64,000 bases of DNA from Ramlibacter sp. GTDB taxonomy: Bacteria; Pseudomonadota; Gammaproteobacteria; Burkholderiales; Burkholderiaceae_C. The notes below the pieces were generated by a model. That model did not search any database, was not told where the DNA came from, and worked only from the letters and a program-made list of their open reading frames with translations. The stretch is taken from NCBI GenBank assembly GCA_016713005.1, contig JADJPY010000011.1, positions 593,001 through 657,000 on the forward strand, read 5' to 3'. Numbering within the stretch: the first letter of the stretch is position 1; the number at the start of each line of letters is the position of its first letter. A program made the translations under genes and the position numbers. Positions 1 to 9,196 of the stretch are shown here, piece after piece.

Positions 1-1
1 C

Positions 2-718
2 TACTCGCACATCTCCTTCCTGCACAAGGAAGGGGAGACCAGCTCCGACGTATTCGGCATCGGCGACATGATCCGTTATTCGGACGAGGACGGACGTCCA
101 ACGCTGTTCGCCGAGCGCACCGACTACGGTTTGCAAATCGGCGCGCGCCGTGACGCCGGTGCGGAGAACGCGTACTGGCGTGTCGCGCGGTGGCTGTTGC
201 CGTGCTTCGTGATCGTGCCCACGGCGCCGGGCAACGTGAGCCGCATCAACCTGTTCATTCCGATCGACGACGAGAACTGCTGGTGGTACCGGATTCGCTG
301 GCACCAGGACCGGCCGCTGACCGCTGCCGAACTGGATAGCTACAGGGATGTCGGCGAGGACTATGCACCGCTGGTGCCCGGTTCCTACCTTCCGCGCGGG
401 TCGCGCGAGAACGATTACCTGCAGGACCGTGCTTTGCAGCGGCGTGCGTCCTTCACCGGTATTCGCAGCGCGCAGCTGCAAGATCTGGCGGTGCAGGAGA
501 GCCAGGGACGCGTGCATGATCGCTCCCGCGAGAAGCTGATGCCTTCCGACATGCCCATGGCGCAATGCCGCCGTATGCTGCTGGAGGCGGTGCGCAGCCA
601 TCAAAGCGAGCGGCAGTTGCCGCCGTCCGCCAGCCGCCCTGAGTTGTTCGGCGGCTATGCATCTGCGGTCACCAGACCGCGCCGCATGACGTTCGACGAA
701 GTGCGTTCAAGCCTCTGA
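2..718 (+). CDS. Rieske aromatic-ring oxygenase alpha subunit, C-terminal part (5' end outside window)
   Basis: The reading frame is open from base 2, so the gene starts upstream of the window. It begins YSHISFLHKEGE, which matches the segment just after the mononuclear-iron histidines of phthalate-4,5-dioxygenase-type oxygenases (compare SHVGFLHVG in the gene at 20931). The remaining ~238 residues are the catalytic SRPBCC/helix-grip domain and a basic tail. The Rieske cysteine/histidine motifs are not in the window. These enzymes hydroxylate or O-demethylate aromatic acids in the cytoplasm using electrons from a separate reductase. The substrate cannot be read from this fragment. A MarR-type regulator remnant follows on the opposite strand, which fits an aromatic catabolic cluster continuing to the left. 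Confidence 0.8.
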   Translation, partial: YSHISFLHKEGETSSDVFGIGDMIRYSDEDGRPTLFAERTDYGLQIGARRDAGAENAYWRVARWLLPCFVIVPTAPGNVSRINLFIPIDDENCWWYRIRWHQDRPLTAAELDSYRDVGEDYAPLVPGSYLPRGSRENDYLQDRALQRRASFTGIRSAQLQDLAVQESQGRVHDRSREKLMPSDMPMAQCRRMLLEAVRSHQSERQLPPSASRPELFGGYASAVTRPRRMTFDEVRSSL

Positions 719-744
719 CGCACTTGGGGGACACGGGCCCAAGG

Positions 745-1268
745 CTACCTGTCGCGAGTGAGAAGAGCTGCCTGCCGCTCCAGCTTCGTCAGCAGTTCGA
801 AGAGGAATGACGCCTCGTCGTGGGTCAGGCACTCTGCGAGCTAACGGTTGTAAGCCGCAGCCATCAGCTTGGCTTTGCCGTGGATCTGGACACCGTCGTC
901 GGTCAGGCGCAGGCACACCAGGCGTTTGTTGCCCGGGGAGCGTCGCTTGTCCACCAGCCCACGCGAATGCATGTCGGCGACGGTCCGGCTCGCCACGACC
1001 ACGTCGATGCCCGCGTCCGCCGCCAGGGCCTTCAGGCTCGCATCCGGCGTGCGGGCGAGGTACGCCAGGAGCCTCCATTCGCGGCGGGAGATTCCGAGTT
1101 CCCGCTTGTACATGTCGTCCGTCCCACGCAGGCCGACGTGCGTGATACGAAAAGCCGGTACAGCAGGAAATCCTCGATTTCCTGCGGGTCCTTCAGAGTT
1201 GGCTTGCCTTGTGCGCCGACAGGTGCCGGGCGCGAGGGTGGGATGCTCACAGGGGGATTTTCGCGCAC
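745..1268 (-). pseudogene. MarR-family regulator, frameshifted and carrying an in-frame stop
   Basis: Translating from the ATG at 1268 gives a MarR N-terminus ending FLLYRLF. The winged-helix core (ITRR-like GISRREWRLLAYLAR, then VVASRTVADMHSRGLVDKRR) continues only after a one-base frame change near 1149, inside a run of four T. A second lesion is an in-frame TAG at 841-843. Reading through it gives LTHDEASFLFELLTKLERQ, a normal MarR C-terminal helix, ending at 745. The full length of about 174 residues is typical. MarR proteins usually repress neighbouring catabolic genes and release DNA on binding an aromatic ligand; this one lies beside a Rieske oxygenase. The stop is not explained by a homopolymer error, so I judge it a real pseudogene, although the frameshift alone could be a sequencing error. 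Confidence 0.8.
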
Positions 1269-1271
1269 GTT

Positions 1272-1640
1272 TCAGCCAGCGCACGAAGGGCAGCGCCGGC
1301 GTCACGACACGGCCTGGTAGTAGATGTTCTGCGGATGGCGCGCCTGGGCGAAGAAGAACCAGCGCTCGGCCAGCAGGCCGGCCGCCTGCGAGGCCAGCGC
1401 CAGCAGCCAGGCCAGCGCCGAGCCCGACAGCAGCGCCCAGGCGAGCAGCAGGAGGGGAAGCCCGAAGCCCAGCACCTGGAAGCCCACCCGGGCCATGCGC
1501 ACTGCGCGGGCCGAGGCGCCGTGGACGAACTCGCGCGTTTTGAACGAGCCGCCGGTCATGCCCATCGACTTCTGCACCACCCGCGCCGCATTGATGCCGG
1601 TGGCGGTCTGCGTGGTGGACTTCAGGCCGGCAGTGGTGAC
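1272..1640 (-). pseudogene. Remnant copy A of the soeC 3' end (with a few bases of the sulP start)
   Basis: The protein from MVQKSMGMTGGSF through ERWFFFAQARHPQNIYYQAVS matches the last ~92 residues of the intact SoeC gene at 4566-5498 almost residue for residue, including its stop and the overlapping GTG that begins sulP. Similarity ends near 1272 on the sulP side and near 1640 on the soeC side. No upstream soeC or soeAB sequence is present. This is a partial duplicate rather than a separate gene. It is closer in codon choice to copy B (2590-3012) than to the full-length gene. Confidence 0.85.
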
Positions 1641-1942
1641 CAGCTCTCAAGTGCACGTTCGAGTGCAAACCTCCTTCACACTCGATCCCGGCCGCAGCGC
1701 AGGAAGACTCGGATGGCGTGTGCCTGTAGCCTCTATTGATACGGACCGTTCCCGGCCCGTGCCCTCCAGCAGCTCGCCACGGACGAGCGCCCCATTTTGA
1801 AAGCGCAAAGGGAATCGCGCGGGAACCGCTGCTAGGACGAGTGCAGTTCGCCAGCCGCACTGCAGGAGCTCCGCATGGCTTGCCTCGGCTGCGACGAGCT
1901 GCGGCTGAGGCAGCCCGGCACGACTCGTGGTCCAATTACGCT

Positions 1943-2377
1943 ATGGACAAATCCGAACTCAAGCTGGGAGAGGAAACCCTTGACCGCGACCACGAAGAGT
2001 TGCACGCGCTCATCACGCGCCTGCTGGGCGCATCCGCGGACGACATGGTGCCTGCCCTCGACGCATTGCGCGCGCACGCGGCGCAGCACTTCGCCATGGA
2101 GGACGAGCACCTGCGCGACATGAAGGATGGCAACTCGAAGTGCCACTTGGACGAACATGCCAACGTGCTGAAGTCCTTCGATGAAGTCCGGGAGGTGCTG
2201 GTCGGCGCCGCCCATCCGCCCGAAATGAAGCAGCGGGTGGTGCAGAGCCTATCCGTGGAACTGCTCGATTGGCTGCCGCACCACGTCCAGGAGATGGATG
2301 CCGGCGTTGCAACCTATCGTTCGAAGCAGCGCTTCGGCGGAGCGCCCGTTCAGATCAGCCGCCGCCCAAAGGCCTGA
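1943..2377 (+). CDS. Bacteriohemerythrin-like protein
   Basis: This 144-residue protein has the di-iron hemerythrin pattern: H17 in DRDHEEL, H49 and E53 in HFAMED, H68 and H72 in CHLDEH, and H114 with D119 in HHVQEMD. Hemerythrin folds bind O2 or NO reversibly in the cytoplasm. No extra signalling domain is attached. The ATG at 1943 was chosen because the alignment with its paralogue at 24016 starts there; no clear ribosome-binding site precedes it. It sits between two soeC remnants, so the gene context is scrambled. The paralogue shares the CHLDEHA core and an unusual GGAPV tail, indicating a duplicated family in this region. Confidence 0.85.
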   Translation: MDKSELKLGEETLDRDHEELHALITRLLGASADDMVPALDALRAHAAQHFAMEDEHLRDMKDGNSKCHLDEHANVLKSFDEVREVLVGAAHPPEMKQRVVQSLSVELLDWLPHHVQEMDAGVATYRSKQRFGGAPVQISRRPKA

Positions 2378-2589
2378 GCTCGCGCGCCCGCGGCGCGAAT
2401 TCCTTCGGCGGGCCAGCCTGCTTGGGAAGAACGGGTACGGTGGCAAGAGCCGGGTTCCTTGGTCGCTGACTATCGCAAGCAGCAAGTGGACCGGACACGC
2501 GGCACCTCAGATCCACGGGAATCTTATGTTGCTGCAGAACTGCCGCAGCGTGCATGCACAGGCTAAGGGTTGCTGTGATCTGACGGGCG

Positions 2590-3012
2590 GCCAGCAGGTC
2601 GGCCTGCAGCACGTCCTTCCGTTGCCAATGCGGTAGCCAGCGCCCGAAGGGCAGCGGGTCACGACACGCTCTGGTAGTAGATGTTCTGCGGATTGCGCGC
2701 CTGGGCGAAGAAGAACCAGCGCTCGGCCAGCAGGCCGGCCGCCTGCGAGGCCAGCGCCAGCAGCCTGGCCAGCGCCGAGCCGGACAGCAGCGCCCAGGCG
2801 AGCAGCCCTGGAAGCCCACCCGGGCCACGCGCACTGCGGGGGCCGGGGCGCCGTGGAAGAACTCGCGCGTGTTGAACGAGCCGCCGGTCATGCCCATCGA
2901 CTTCTGCACCACCCGCGCCGCATTGATGCCGGTGGCGGTCCGCGTGGTGGACTTGGGCTTGAGCCGCGCATTGCGGCGCAGCGACAGCGTGCGGGTGAAC
3001 CACGCCGGTGCT
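2590..3012 (-). pseudogene. Remnant copy B of the soeC 3' end and sulP 5' end
   Basis: From left to right on the plus strand this carries the beginning of sulP (minus-strand translation LPFGRWLPHWQRKDVLQADLL), the GTGA overlap, and then the last part of soeC up to the LRRNARLKPKSTT segment. A block of about 26 bases present in copies A and C is missing near 2810, which destroys the soeC frame. It extends further into both genes than copy A, then ends abruptly near 3012 in unrelated sequence. It cannot encode a functional protein. Confidence 0.85.
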
Positions 3013-3103
3013 CTCGTTGGCCGAAGTTGCATCTGACGCGCATCTCGTTGCGCGCGGCAATTTCACGGTTGCTGGTGGTGCTCTCCAGCTACAGACCGCG
3101 CCT

Positions 3104-3131
3104 CGGTTTTAGCCGGTAAATCGCAAAACCG
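3104..3131. repeat. Imperfect hairpin in the gap downstream of sulP
   Basis: The arms CGGTTTT and AAAACCG are separated by 14 bases. This is the only structure I see in the otherwise gene-free stretch 3013-3298. It could be a weak terminator for sulP, which ends at 3299, but there is no convincing T-run at the right side. Confidence 0.35.
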
Positions 3132-3298
3132 GACGCGTCTAGATGAACAAAGCCCCGGTCGGCTGTTCAGCGTTTTACTGCCGGACGCGGTACTGGATAA
3201 GCCGCAGGGCCATGCGATGCGGGACGCCGGGCTGCGGGAATCAAGCAGCTCCTGCCGGCGGCCGTGAAGTACGTGTCCGCGGCCGAGTTGCCTCCCCC

Positions 3299-4569
3299 CT
3301 ACAAGCTCCCACTCCCCGTCTCCGGGCCCGCCAGCCGCCGCGACACCCAGGCCGTCGCCAGTCCGAGGAGGATCGCCCACTCCAGCGACAGCGTCACCGT
3401 CCCGGCGAAGGTCACGACCATCGGCAGCCGGTCGACCGGCTCATGCTTCCATAGGTGCCGGATCTCGCGCGGGTTCACCAGCCCCCACGCCACGACCACC
3501 AGCAGCCCCCCGATTACCGCCAGCGGAAGCCAGCGCGCCCAGGGCGCGACAAAGGACAGGATCACGATCAGCAGCACGGCGGCGCTGACCGCCGCCAGCG
3601 GCGTGCGGGCGCCGGCCGCCACGTTCACGCCGGAGCGGTTGAATGAACCGCTGGCTGGATACGATGAGAAGAAGGAGCCGGTCAGGTTGGCCAGCCCCTG
3701 GCCGACCAGTTCCTGGTTGCCGTCGAAAGGCTCGTTGGCGCGCCGCGCGAACGCCTTGGCGATCGCCATCGCCTCGGTCACCGCCAGCAGCGTCATCACC
3801 AGCGCCGGCAGCACCAGGTTCGGCACCTGGCGCAAGTCGGGCAGCGACAGCGGCGGCAGCGCCCCGGCAGCGCCTCCACGGTGGCCGGCTGCGCGCCCAG
3901 CAGGCCGGCGGCGAGCCAGGTGATGGCGGTGCCGCCGATCACTGCCATCAGGATCGGCGGTATCCAGCGGCTGCGCCGCAGCGCCGCCAAATTGATCAGG
4001 ATGGTGGCCATGGCGGCGATCACCGGTAGCGCCTGGATGGACTGCCCGGTCGTGAATACCGCCCGCAGCGTCTGCGCCACCGATAGCCCGCGCGGCAGGT
4101 CGAGTCCGAGCAGCGTGCCGACCTGGCTGTTGACGATCAGCACGGCGGCGCCGGCGGTGAAGCCGGCGATCACCGCATGCGGCACCAGCTCAACCCACTT
4201 GCCGACGCGCGCCATCCCCAGCAGCAACTGCAGCGCCCCCACCACGAACGTGAGCGTGAGCACCAGGCCCACGTACTGCGAACTGCCCACCGCCGCCAGC
4301 GGTGCCACCAGCGCCATGGTGGTGAGCGAGATGGCATTGGCCGGCCCCGTCACCATCAGGCGGCTGCTGCCGAACAGCGCGGCGATCACGCACGGCATCA
4401 TCGCCGCATAGAGGCCGTAGGCGGGCGGCATGCCCGCCAGCGTGGCGAAGGCCACGCCCTGGGGCAGCACCACGATGGCCCCGGTCAGGCCGGCCAGCAG
4501 GTCCGCCCGCAGCACGTCCTTCTGCCGCCACTGCGGCAGCCAGCGCAAGAAGGGCAGCGCCGGCGTCAC
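3299..4569 (-). pseudogene. SulP-family inorganic anion transporter without STAS domain, one frameshift
   Basis: The GTG start at 4569 overlaps the soeC stop (GTGA). The N-terminus (LPQWRQKDVLRADLLAGLTG, then VLPQGVAFATLAGMPPAYG) is the classic SulP opening, and multiple membrane helices follow. After EALPG the frame shifts by one base in a G-run near 3868; the other frame resumes ALPPLSLPDLRQVPNLVLPA and runs to 3299. Apart from that single base the transporter domain is complete. It ends after GLATAWVSRRLAG, so the cytoplasmic STAS domain usual in SulP proteins is absent. Position in a sulfite dehydrogenase operon suggests export of the sulfate product or uptake of an anion, which is inference. 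The frameshift may be an assembly error. Confidence 0.8.
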
Positions 4570-5498
4570 GACACTGCCTGGTAGTAGATATTCTGCGGAT
4601 GCCGTGCCTGCGCAAAGAAGAACCAGCGTTCCGCCAGCAGGCCTGCCGCCTGAGATCCCAGCGCCAGCAGCCACGCCAGCGCCGAGCCGCTCAGCAGTGC
4701 CCAGGCAAGCAGCAGGATCGGCAGTGCGAAGGCCAGCACCTGAAAGCCTGTCCGCGCCATGCGCATTCCGTGTGCCGAAGCCCCATGGAAGAACTCGCGC
4801 GTATTGAAGGAGCCTCCCGTCATGCCCATGGACTTCTGCACCACCCGCGCCGCCTGGATGCCGGTCGCCGTCTGGGTGGTGGACTTCGGCTTCAGCCGCG
4901 CATTGCGGCGCAGCGACAGCGTGCGGGTGAACCACGCCAGCGCCGTGGCCGCCAGCGCCCAGGGGGCGATGTCGGAGGCGAACCCGGGTTCCCCCGCCAT
5001 TACCGCCAGCGCGCCGGCCGTGACAAAGCCGGAGGCCAGGCCGAGCGTCGTGTAGTTCACCACCGTGAGCGGATGCGCCCATTCCTGGATGAAGCGGATG
5101 CAGGCATAGATCATCGCGGTGCAGTACCACAGGAGCACGGCGCCCACGATCGCCATTCCGGCGAGCCAGTGCGGCGCCACCGCGTCGCGCTGCGCCAGTG
5201 TGGCCAGCAGGGCCCAGCCGCCTACCAGCGCGATGAACGCCGGCAGCACGATCACCTCGCGCGACATCCAGGAGGTGCGCCACATCAGCACCGTACGCCA
5301 GGCGCGCAGCGGATGCCCCAGATGGAAGAAGGAGGCGACCAGGGCCACCAGCAACATGCCGGTGGCCGCCCAAAGCATGGGGGCGAGCGCCGTAGCCGGC
5401 GCGATCCCGGCCAGAGTGGCCAACGCCAGTGCCACCACCATCCCCTGGGCGGCGCCGGCGATCGTGGTGAAAAGGATGATCGAGAGGGCTGGCTTCAT
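4566..5498 (-). CDS. soeC: SoeC-type membrane anchor (DmsC/NrfD-like) of sulfite dehydrogenase
   Basis: The 310-residue protein is almost entirely membrane helices of the DmsC anchor family, with the motif SFFHLGHPLRAWR near residue 60 and a family-typical end (ERWFFFAQARHPQNIYYQ). In this type of complex the anchor passes electrons from the cytoplasmic iron-sulfur subunit to quinone. The ATG at 5498 overlaps the soeB stop by four bases (ATGA). The same overlap style links soeA-soeB and soeC-sulP, showing one translationally coupled operon. DmsC of DMSO reductase is the other possible label. The missing Tat signal on the catalytic subunit and the YeiE-like regulator favour SoeC. Confidence 0.8.
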   Translation of the reverse strand: MKPALSIILFTTIAGAAQGMVVALALATLAGIAPATALAPMLWAATGMLLVALVASFFHLGHPLRAWRTVLMWRTSWMSREVIVLPAFIALVGGWALLATLAQRDAVAPHWLAGMAIVGAVLLWYCTAMIYACIRFIQEWAHPLTVVNYTTLGLASGFVTAGALAVMAGEPGFASDIAPWALAATALAWFTRTLSLRRNARLKPKSTTQTATGIQAARVVQKSMGMTGGSFNTREFFHGASAHGMRMARTGFQVLAFALPILLLAWALLSGSALAWLLALGSQAAGLLAERWFFFAQARHPQNIYYQAVS

Positions 5499-6262
5499 CG
5501 GGCGTCTTTTTCCATTGCACCGCTGCCTGGCTTGTGCTTGCCGGACGCCGGCTCGCCGTTCAGGAAATCGCCCAGCCGGAAATTCGGCTGCGCCTGCGGC
5601 ACCGTGCTTAGGGTGATCTGGCGCGGAAGGTAGTGGTTGGCCGGCTGGGTCTCCCACTCAGGCATCAACTGGTAGCCGCCACGCTCGCGGATCGCCTGCG
5701 AAACCTCGGAGTCCGGATCCTTGACGTCGCCGAACAGGCGGGCGCCAGTCGGACAGGCCTTCACGCAGGCCGGCTTGCGGTCCTGCGGCGGCAGCAGCTC
5801 GTCGTAGATGCGGTCCACACACAGGGTGCACTTGGTCATCACCTTGCGTTCCTCGTCGAACTCACGGGCGCCGTAGGGGCAGGCCCAGCTGCAATATTTG
5901 CAGCCGATGCACTTGTCGTAGTCCACCAGCACGATGCCGTCGCTCTTGCGCTTGTAGCTGGCACCGGTAGGGCAGACAGGCACGCAGGGTGGGTCCTCGC
6001 AGTGCAGGCAGCTCTTGGGGAAGTGGATGGTCTGCGTATCCGGGTAGCTATCGGCCTCGAAGGTCTGGACCCGGTTGAAGAAGGTGCCGGTGGGCCGCTC
6101 GCCGTAAGCATTCAGGTCCGTCAGCGGGCCGGCCGCGCCCGAGGTGTTCCACTCCTTGCACGAGGTGACGCAGGCATGGCAGCCGACGCAGACATTCAGG
6201 TCGATGACCAGAGCAAGCTGCTTGGCCAGTGTTTCGGGGGCTGGCTGGACTGGGTTGTTCAT
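5495..6262 (-). CDS. soeB: SoeB-type iron-sulfur subunit (four-cluster ferredoxin)
   Basis: The 255-residue protein has four cysteine groups expected for four [4Fe-4S] clusters: CVGCHACVTSC, CLHCEDPPCVPVC, CIGCKYCSWAC and CTLC with CVKAC. This is the DmsB/PsrB/SoeB electron-transfer subunit, relaying electrons between the molybdenum subunit and the membrane anchor. The start at 6262 overlaps the soeA stop by four bases. A long C-terminal tail after the last cluster (from about residue 205) is proline-rich. No signal peptide is visible, consistent with a cytoplasmic complex. Confidence 0.85.
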   Translation of the reverse strand: MNNPVQPAPETLAKQLALVIDLNVCVGCHACVTSCKEWNTSGAAGPLTDLNAYGERPTGTFFNRVQTFEADSYPDTQTIHFPKSCLHCEDPPCVPVCPTGASYKRKSDGIVLVDYDKCIGCKYCSWACPYGAREFDEERKVMTKCTLCVDRIYDELLPPQDRKPACVKACPTGARLFGDVKDPDSEVSQAIRERGGYQLMPEWETQPANHYLPRQITLSTVPQAQPNFRLGDFLNGEPASGKHKPGSGAMEKDAR

Positions 6263-9168
6263 GGCTTCCTGGGAACGAGGTAGGCAAGCACCTTGCGGGC
6301 GCCCCCGAGCACGCCTGGGGCGCTCGGCACGGTTGCAATCTGGGGGAAGGTTTCCGCTGGTTCTTCGGGCGCCGCCGGGCGCAGGTTCACCCGCACGTCG
6401 TACCAGCCGGCTTGGCCGGTGACCGGGTCGGAGTTGCTGATGTGTCCACCGGCAAAGGGCAGCTCCTCGGTGATCAGGTGATTGAGCAGGAAGCCCTTGC
6501 GCGACTCGTCGGCGGCAGGCGCCAACTGCCAGGCGCCGGAACCCTTGCCGATCGCGTTCCAGGTCCAGACCGTGCCCGGCTCCACCGCATCGCTGTAGCG
6601 CAGCATGCAGCGCAGCTCTCCCCAGGCGCTGGTCACCCAGGCCCAGCCGCCGTCCTCGATGCCAGCTTCCTGCGCGGTGCGCGGGTTCACGTACAGGTAG
6701 TTGTGGCTGTGGATCTGGCGCAGCCAGGCGTTCTGCGAATCCCAGGAGTGGTACATCGCCATCGGCCGCTGGGTGATCGCCGCCAGGGGGTAGCGGTCGG
6801 CGTCGATGCAGGCGGTCTCCAGCGGCGCATACCAGAACGGCAGCGGATCGAAGTAGGTGGCGATGCGCTCGCGCAGGTGCTCCGGCGGCTGGCGGCCCTT
6901 GCTCTTGCCCTGCGCGGCCAGCCGGAAGGCCTGCAGCGTGTCCGAGTAGATGGCCAGCTGCACCGGGTCGTTGCGCTGCCGCCAACCCTTGTCCTTGGCG
7001 AAGTCCAGGTAAGGCTGGTTCCAGTTGCGCATGTACTGCTGGTCTTCCGGCATGTGGTACTGGAAGACGCAGTTGTTCCTGGCGTACATCTCCCACTGCC
7101 GGGGGTTGGGATCGCCACGCAGGTGCTCAGTGCCGTCCTTGCCGCGCCAGCCCATGAGGAAGCCGACACCCGGCTGGGCCTGGAAGTTGACGACGAAGTC
7201 GGGATAGTCCTTGAACTTGCGCGTGCCGTCCTCTCGGGTGAAGGCGGGGAATTTCAGGCGCGAGGCCAGCTCGATCAGCACCTCCTGGAACGGCTTGCAG
7301 TTCCCGGTGGGCTCCACCACGGGGACGCGCACGGAATCCACCGGACCGTCGTACTCCGAGATCGGCCGGTCCAGCATGCTCATGACGTCGTGCCGCTCGA
7401 GATAGGTAGTGTCCGGCAGCACCAGGTCGGCGAAGGCGACCATCTCGCTCTGGAAGGCATCGCACACCACCAGGAACGGAATCTTGTAGTTGCCGTCCTC
7501 CCCGCGCGCGTTGAGCTTCTTGCGCACCTCCATGGTGTTCATGGTGGAGTTCCACGCCATGTTCGCCATGAAGATCAACAGTGTGTCGATCTCGTAGGGG
7601 TCACCGCGCACCGCGTTGGTGATGACGTTGTGCATCATCCCGTGGGCCGACAGCGGGTGCTCCCAGGAGAACGCGTGATCGATGCGCAGCGGCGTTCCGT
7701 CCTCGTGCACCGCCAATTCGTCGGGGCCGGCGGGAAAACCCAATGGCGCCGCGTTCAGCGGCGTGTTGGGCTTGATCATGGACGGGTCGTTGAAGGCCCG
7801 GTAGTTCGGCACGATGTGGCGCGGGTACGGCGCCTTGTGGCGGAAGCCGCCGGGCGCGTCGATGGTGCCCAGCACGCTCATGAGCACCGCCAGCGCGCGC
7901 ACCGTCTGGAACCCGTTGGAATGCGCCGCCAGCCCGCGCATGGCGTGGAAGGCCACCGGCCGCCCTTGGGTGGTGGGGTGCCGCTTCCCCCACGCATCGG
8001 TCCACGGAATGGGAAGTTCGAAGGCCTGGTGCAGCGCCGTCTCCCCCACTTCGCGCGCCAGCTGGCGGATGCGCTCGGACGGGATGCCAGTGATGTCCTC
8101 TGCCCACTCGGGCGTGGTGTCGGCAACGCGGTCTCGCAACAGCTGGAAGGCTGGCGCCACACGCGTCCCGTCCGCCAGCTTGTAGTGGCCCTCCAGCGCC
8201 AGTTGGCGCCCTTCCTCCACGCCTTCCGGATAGGCCTGCACCACCCGGCCGCTGGCCAGGTCCCATGCCAGCTTGTTGTGCGGGTGGCGGCCGTCGCCGG
8301 GCGGGCCGGCGGCGGGATCGAAGGCGAACAGGCCTTCGCGCTCGCCCTCGTCCAGCACCACCAGTTGCGGCGCATTGGTGAACCGCTGCAGGAAGGACCG
8401 GTCGACCAGGCCTTGCGCGAGCAGTTCGTGCAGCAGCGCCATGAACAGTGCGCCGTCGGTGCCGGGGCGGATCGGAATCCACTCGTCGGCGATCGCCGAA
8501 TAGCCGGTGCGCACGGGGTTGATCGAGATGAAGCGGCCGCCCTTGCGCTTGAAGTCGCCCAAGGCGATCTTCATCGGGTTGCTGTGGTGGTCTTCCGCGG
8601 TGCCTATCATCACGAACAGCTTGGCGCGATCCAGGTCCGGGCCGCCGAACTCCCAGAAGCTGCCGCCGACCGAATAGATCATGCCGGCAGCCATGTTCAC
8701 CGAACAGAAGCCGCCGTGCGCCGCATAGTTCGGTGTGCCGAACTGGCGCGCGAACAGGCCGGTGAGGGCCTGCATCTGGTCGCGCCCGGTGAACAGGGCG
8801 AACTTCTTCGGATCGGTGGCGCGGATACGGCCCAGGCGCTCGGTGAGCAGCTCGTAGGCGCGCTCCCAGGAGATCGGCTCGAACTCACCCTCGCCCCGCT
8901 CGCTGCCTGGCCTGCGCAGAAGCGGCTGCGTCAGGCGCGCAGGCGATACCTGCTTCATGATTCCCGCGCTGCCCTTGGCGCAGATCACGCCCTTGTTGAT
9001 CGGGTGGTCGGGATTGCCGTCGATGTACCGGACCTGCCCGTCGCGCAGGTGCACGCGTATGCCGCAGCGGCAGGCACACATGTAGCACGTAGTCGTCTTG
9101 ACCTCGGTGTCCGCGGTGCTGCTCGCGGTTGCATCGTGCACCGGCTCGCTGGAGAGGAACTTGAACAT
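6259..9168 (-). CDS. soeA: SoeA-type molybdopterin oxidoreductase, cytoplasmic sulfite dehydrogenase catalytic subunit
   Basis: At 969 residues this is a complete member of the DMSO-reductase superfamily. A [4Fe-4S] site is formed by C28, C31, C35 and C63 (CYMCACRC, then VICAKG), followed by the molybdopterin domain and a C-terminal dinucleotide-binding domain. There is no twin-arginine signal, so the enzyme stays in the cytoplasm. With SoeB and SoeC this matches SoeABC, which oxidises sulfite to sulfate and feeds the quinone pool, rather than Tat-exported DMSO, polysulfide or tetrathionate reductases. The divergent regulator resembles YeiE, known to respond to sulfite, which supports the call. 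Substrate assignment remains inference from family and context. A perfect palindrome overlaps the start codon. Confidence 0.8.
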   Translation of the reverse strand: MFKFLSSEPVHDATASSTADTEVKTTTCYMCACRCGIRVHLRDGQVRYIDGNPDHPINKGVICAKGSAGIMKQVSPARLTQPLLRRPGSERGEGEFEPISWERAYELLTERLGRIRATDPKKFALFTGRDQMQALTGLFARQFGTPNYAAHGGFCSVNMAAGMIYSVGGSFWEFGGPDLDRAKLFVMIGTAEDHHSNPMKIALGDFKRKGGRFISINPVRTGYSAIADEWIPIRPGTDGALFMALLHELLAQGLVDRSFLQRFTNAPQLVVLDEGEREGLFAFDPAAGPPGDGRHPHNKLAWDLASGRVVQAYPEGVEEGRQLALEGHYKLADGTRVAPAFQLLRDRVADTTPEWAEDITGIPSERIRQLAREVGETALHQAFELPIPWTDAWGKRHPTTQGRPVAFHAMRGLAAHSNGFQTVRALAVLMSVLGTIDAPGGFRHKAPYPRHIVPNYRAFNDPSMIKPNTPLNAAPLGFPAGPDELAVHEDGTPLRIDHAFSWEHPLSAHGMMHNVITNAVRGDPYEIDTLLIFMANMAWNSTMNTMEVRKKLNARGEDGNYKIPFLVVCDAFQSEMVAFADLVLPDTTYLERHDVMSMLDRPISEYDGPVDSVRVPVVEPTGNCKPFQEVLIELASRLKFPAFTREDGTRKFKDYPDFVVNFQAQPGVGFLMGWRGKDGTEHLRGDPNPRQWEMYARNNCVFQYHMPEDQQYMRNWNQPYLDFAKDKGWRQRNDPVQLAIYSDTLQAFRLAAQGKSKGRQPPEHLRERIATYFDPLPFWYAPLETACIDADRYPLAAITQRPMAMYHSWDSQNAWLRQIHSHNYLYVNPRTAQEAGIEDGGWAWVTSAWGELRCMLRYSDAVEPGTVWTWNAIGKGSGAWQLAPAADESRKGFLLNHLITEELPFAGGHISNSDPVTGQAGWYDVRVNLRPAAPEEPAETFPQIATVPSAPGVLGGARKVLAYLVPRKP

Positions 9169-9177
9169 AAGCTTATG
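9166..9177. promoter_or_regulatory. Perfect 12-bp palindrome over the soeA start codon
   Basis: CATAAGCTTATG is perfectly self-complementary. It covers the soeA start codon and lies only 20-44 bp from the LysR gene starts (GTG at 9197 or 9221). Position in a very short divergent gap makes it a candidate operator for the LysR-type regulator. A HindIII-like core also occurs by chance fairly often, so binding is unproven. Confidence 0.4.
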
Positions 9178-9196
9178 CTAGACAGCGCACAGATTC

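Noticed and set aside
4566..9168. DMSO reductase DmsABC
   Set aside because: Subunit architecture fits, but the catalytic subunit lacks a Tat signal and the regulator resembles YeiE, so SoeABC sulfite dehydrogenase is the better reading.
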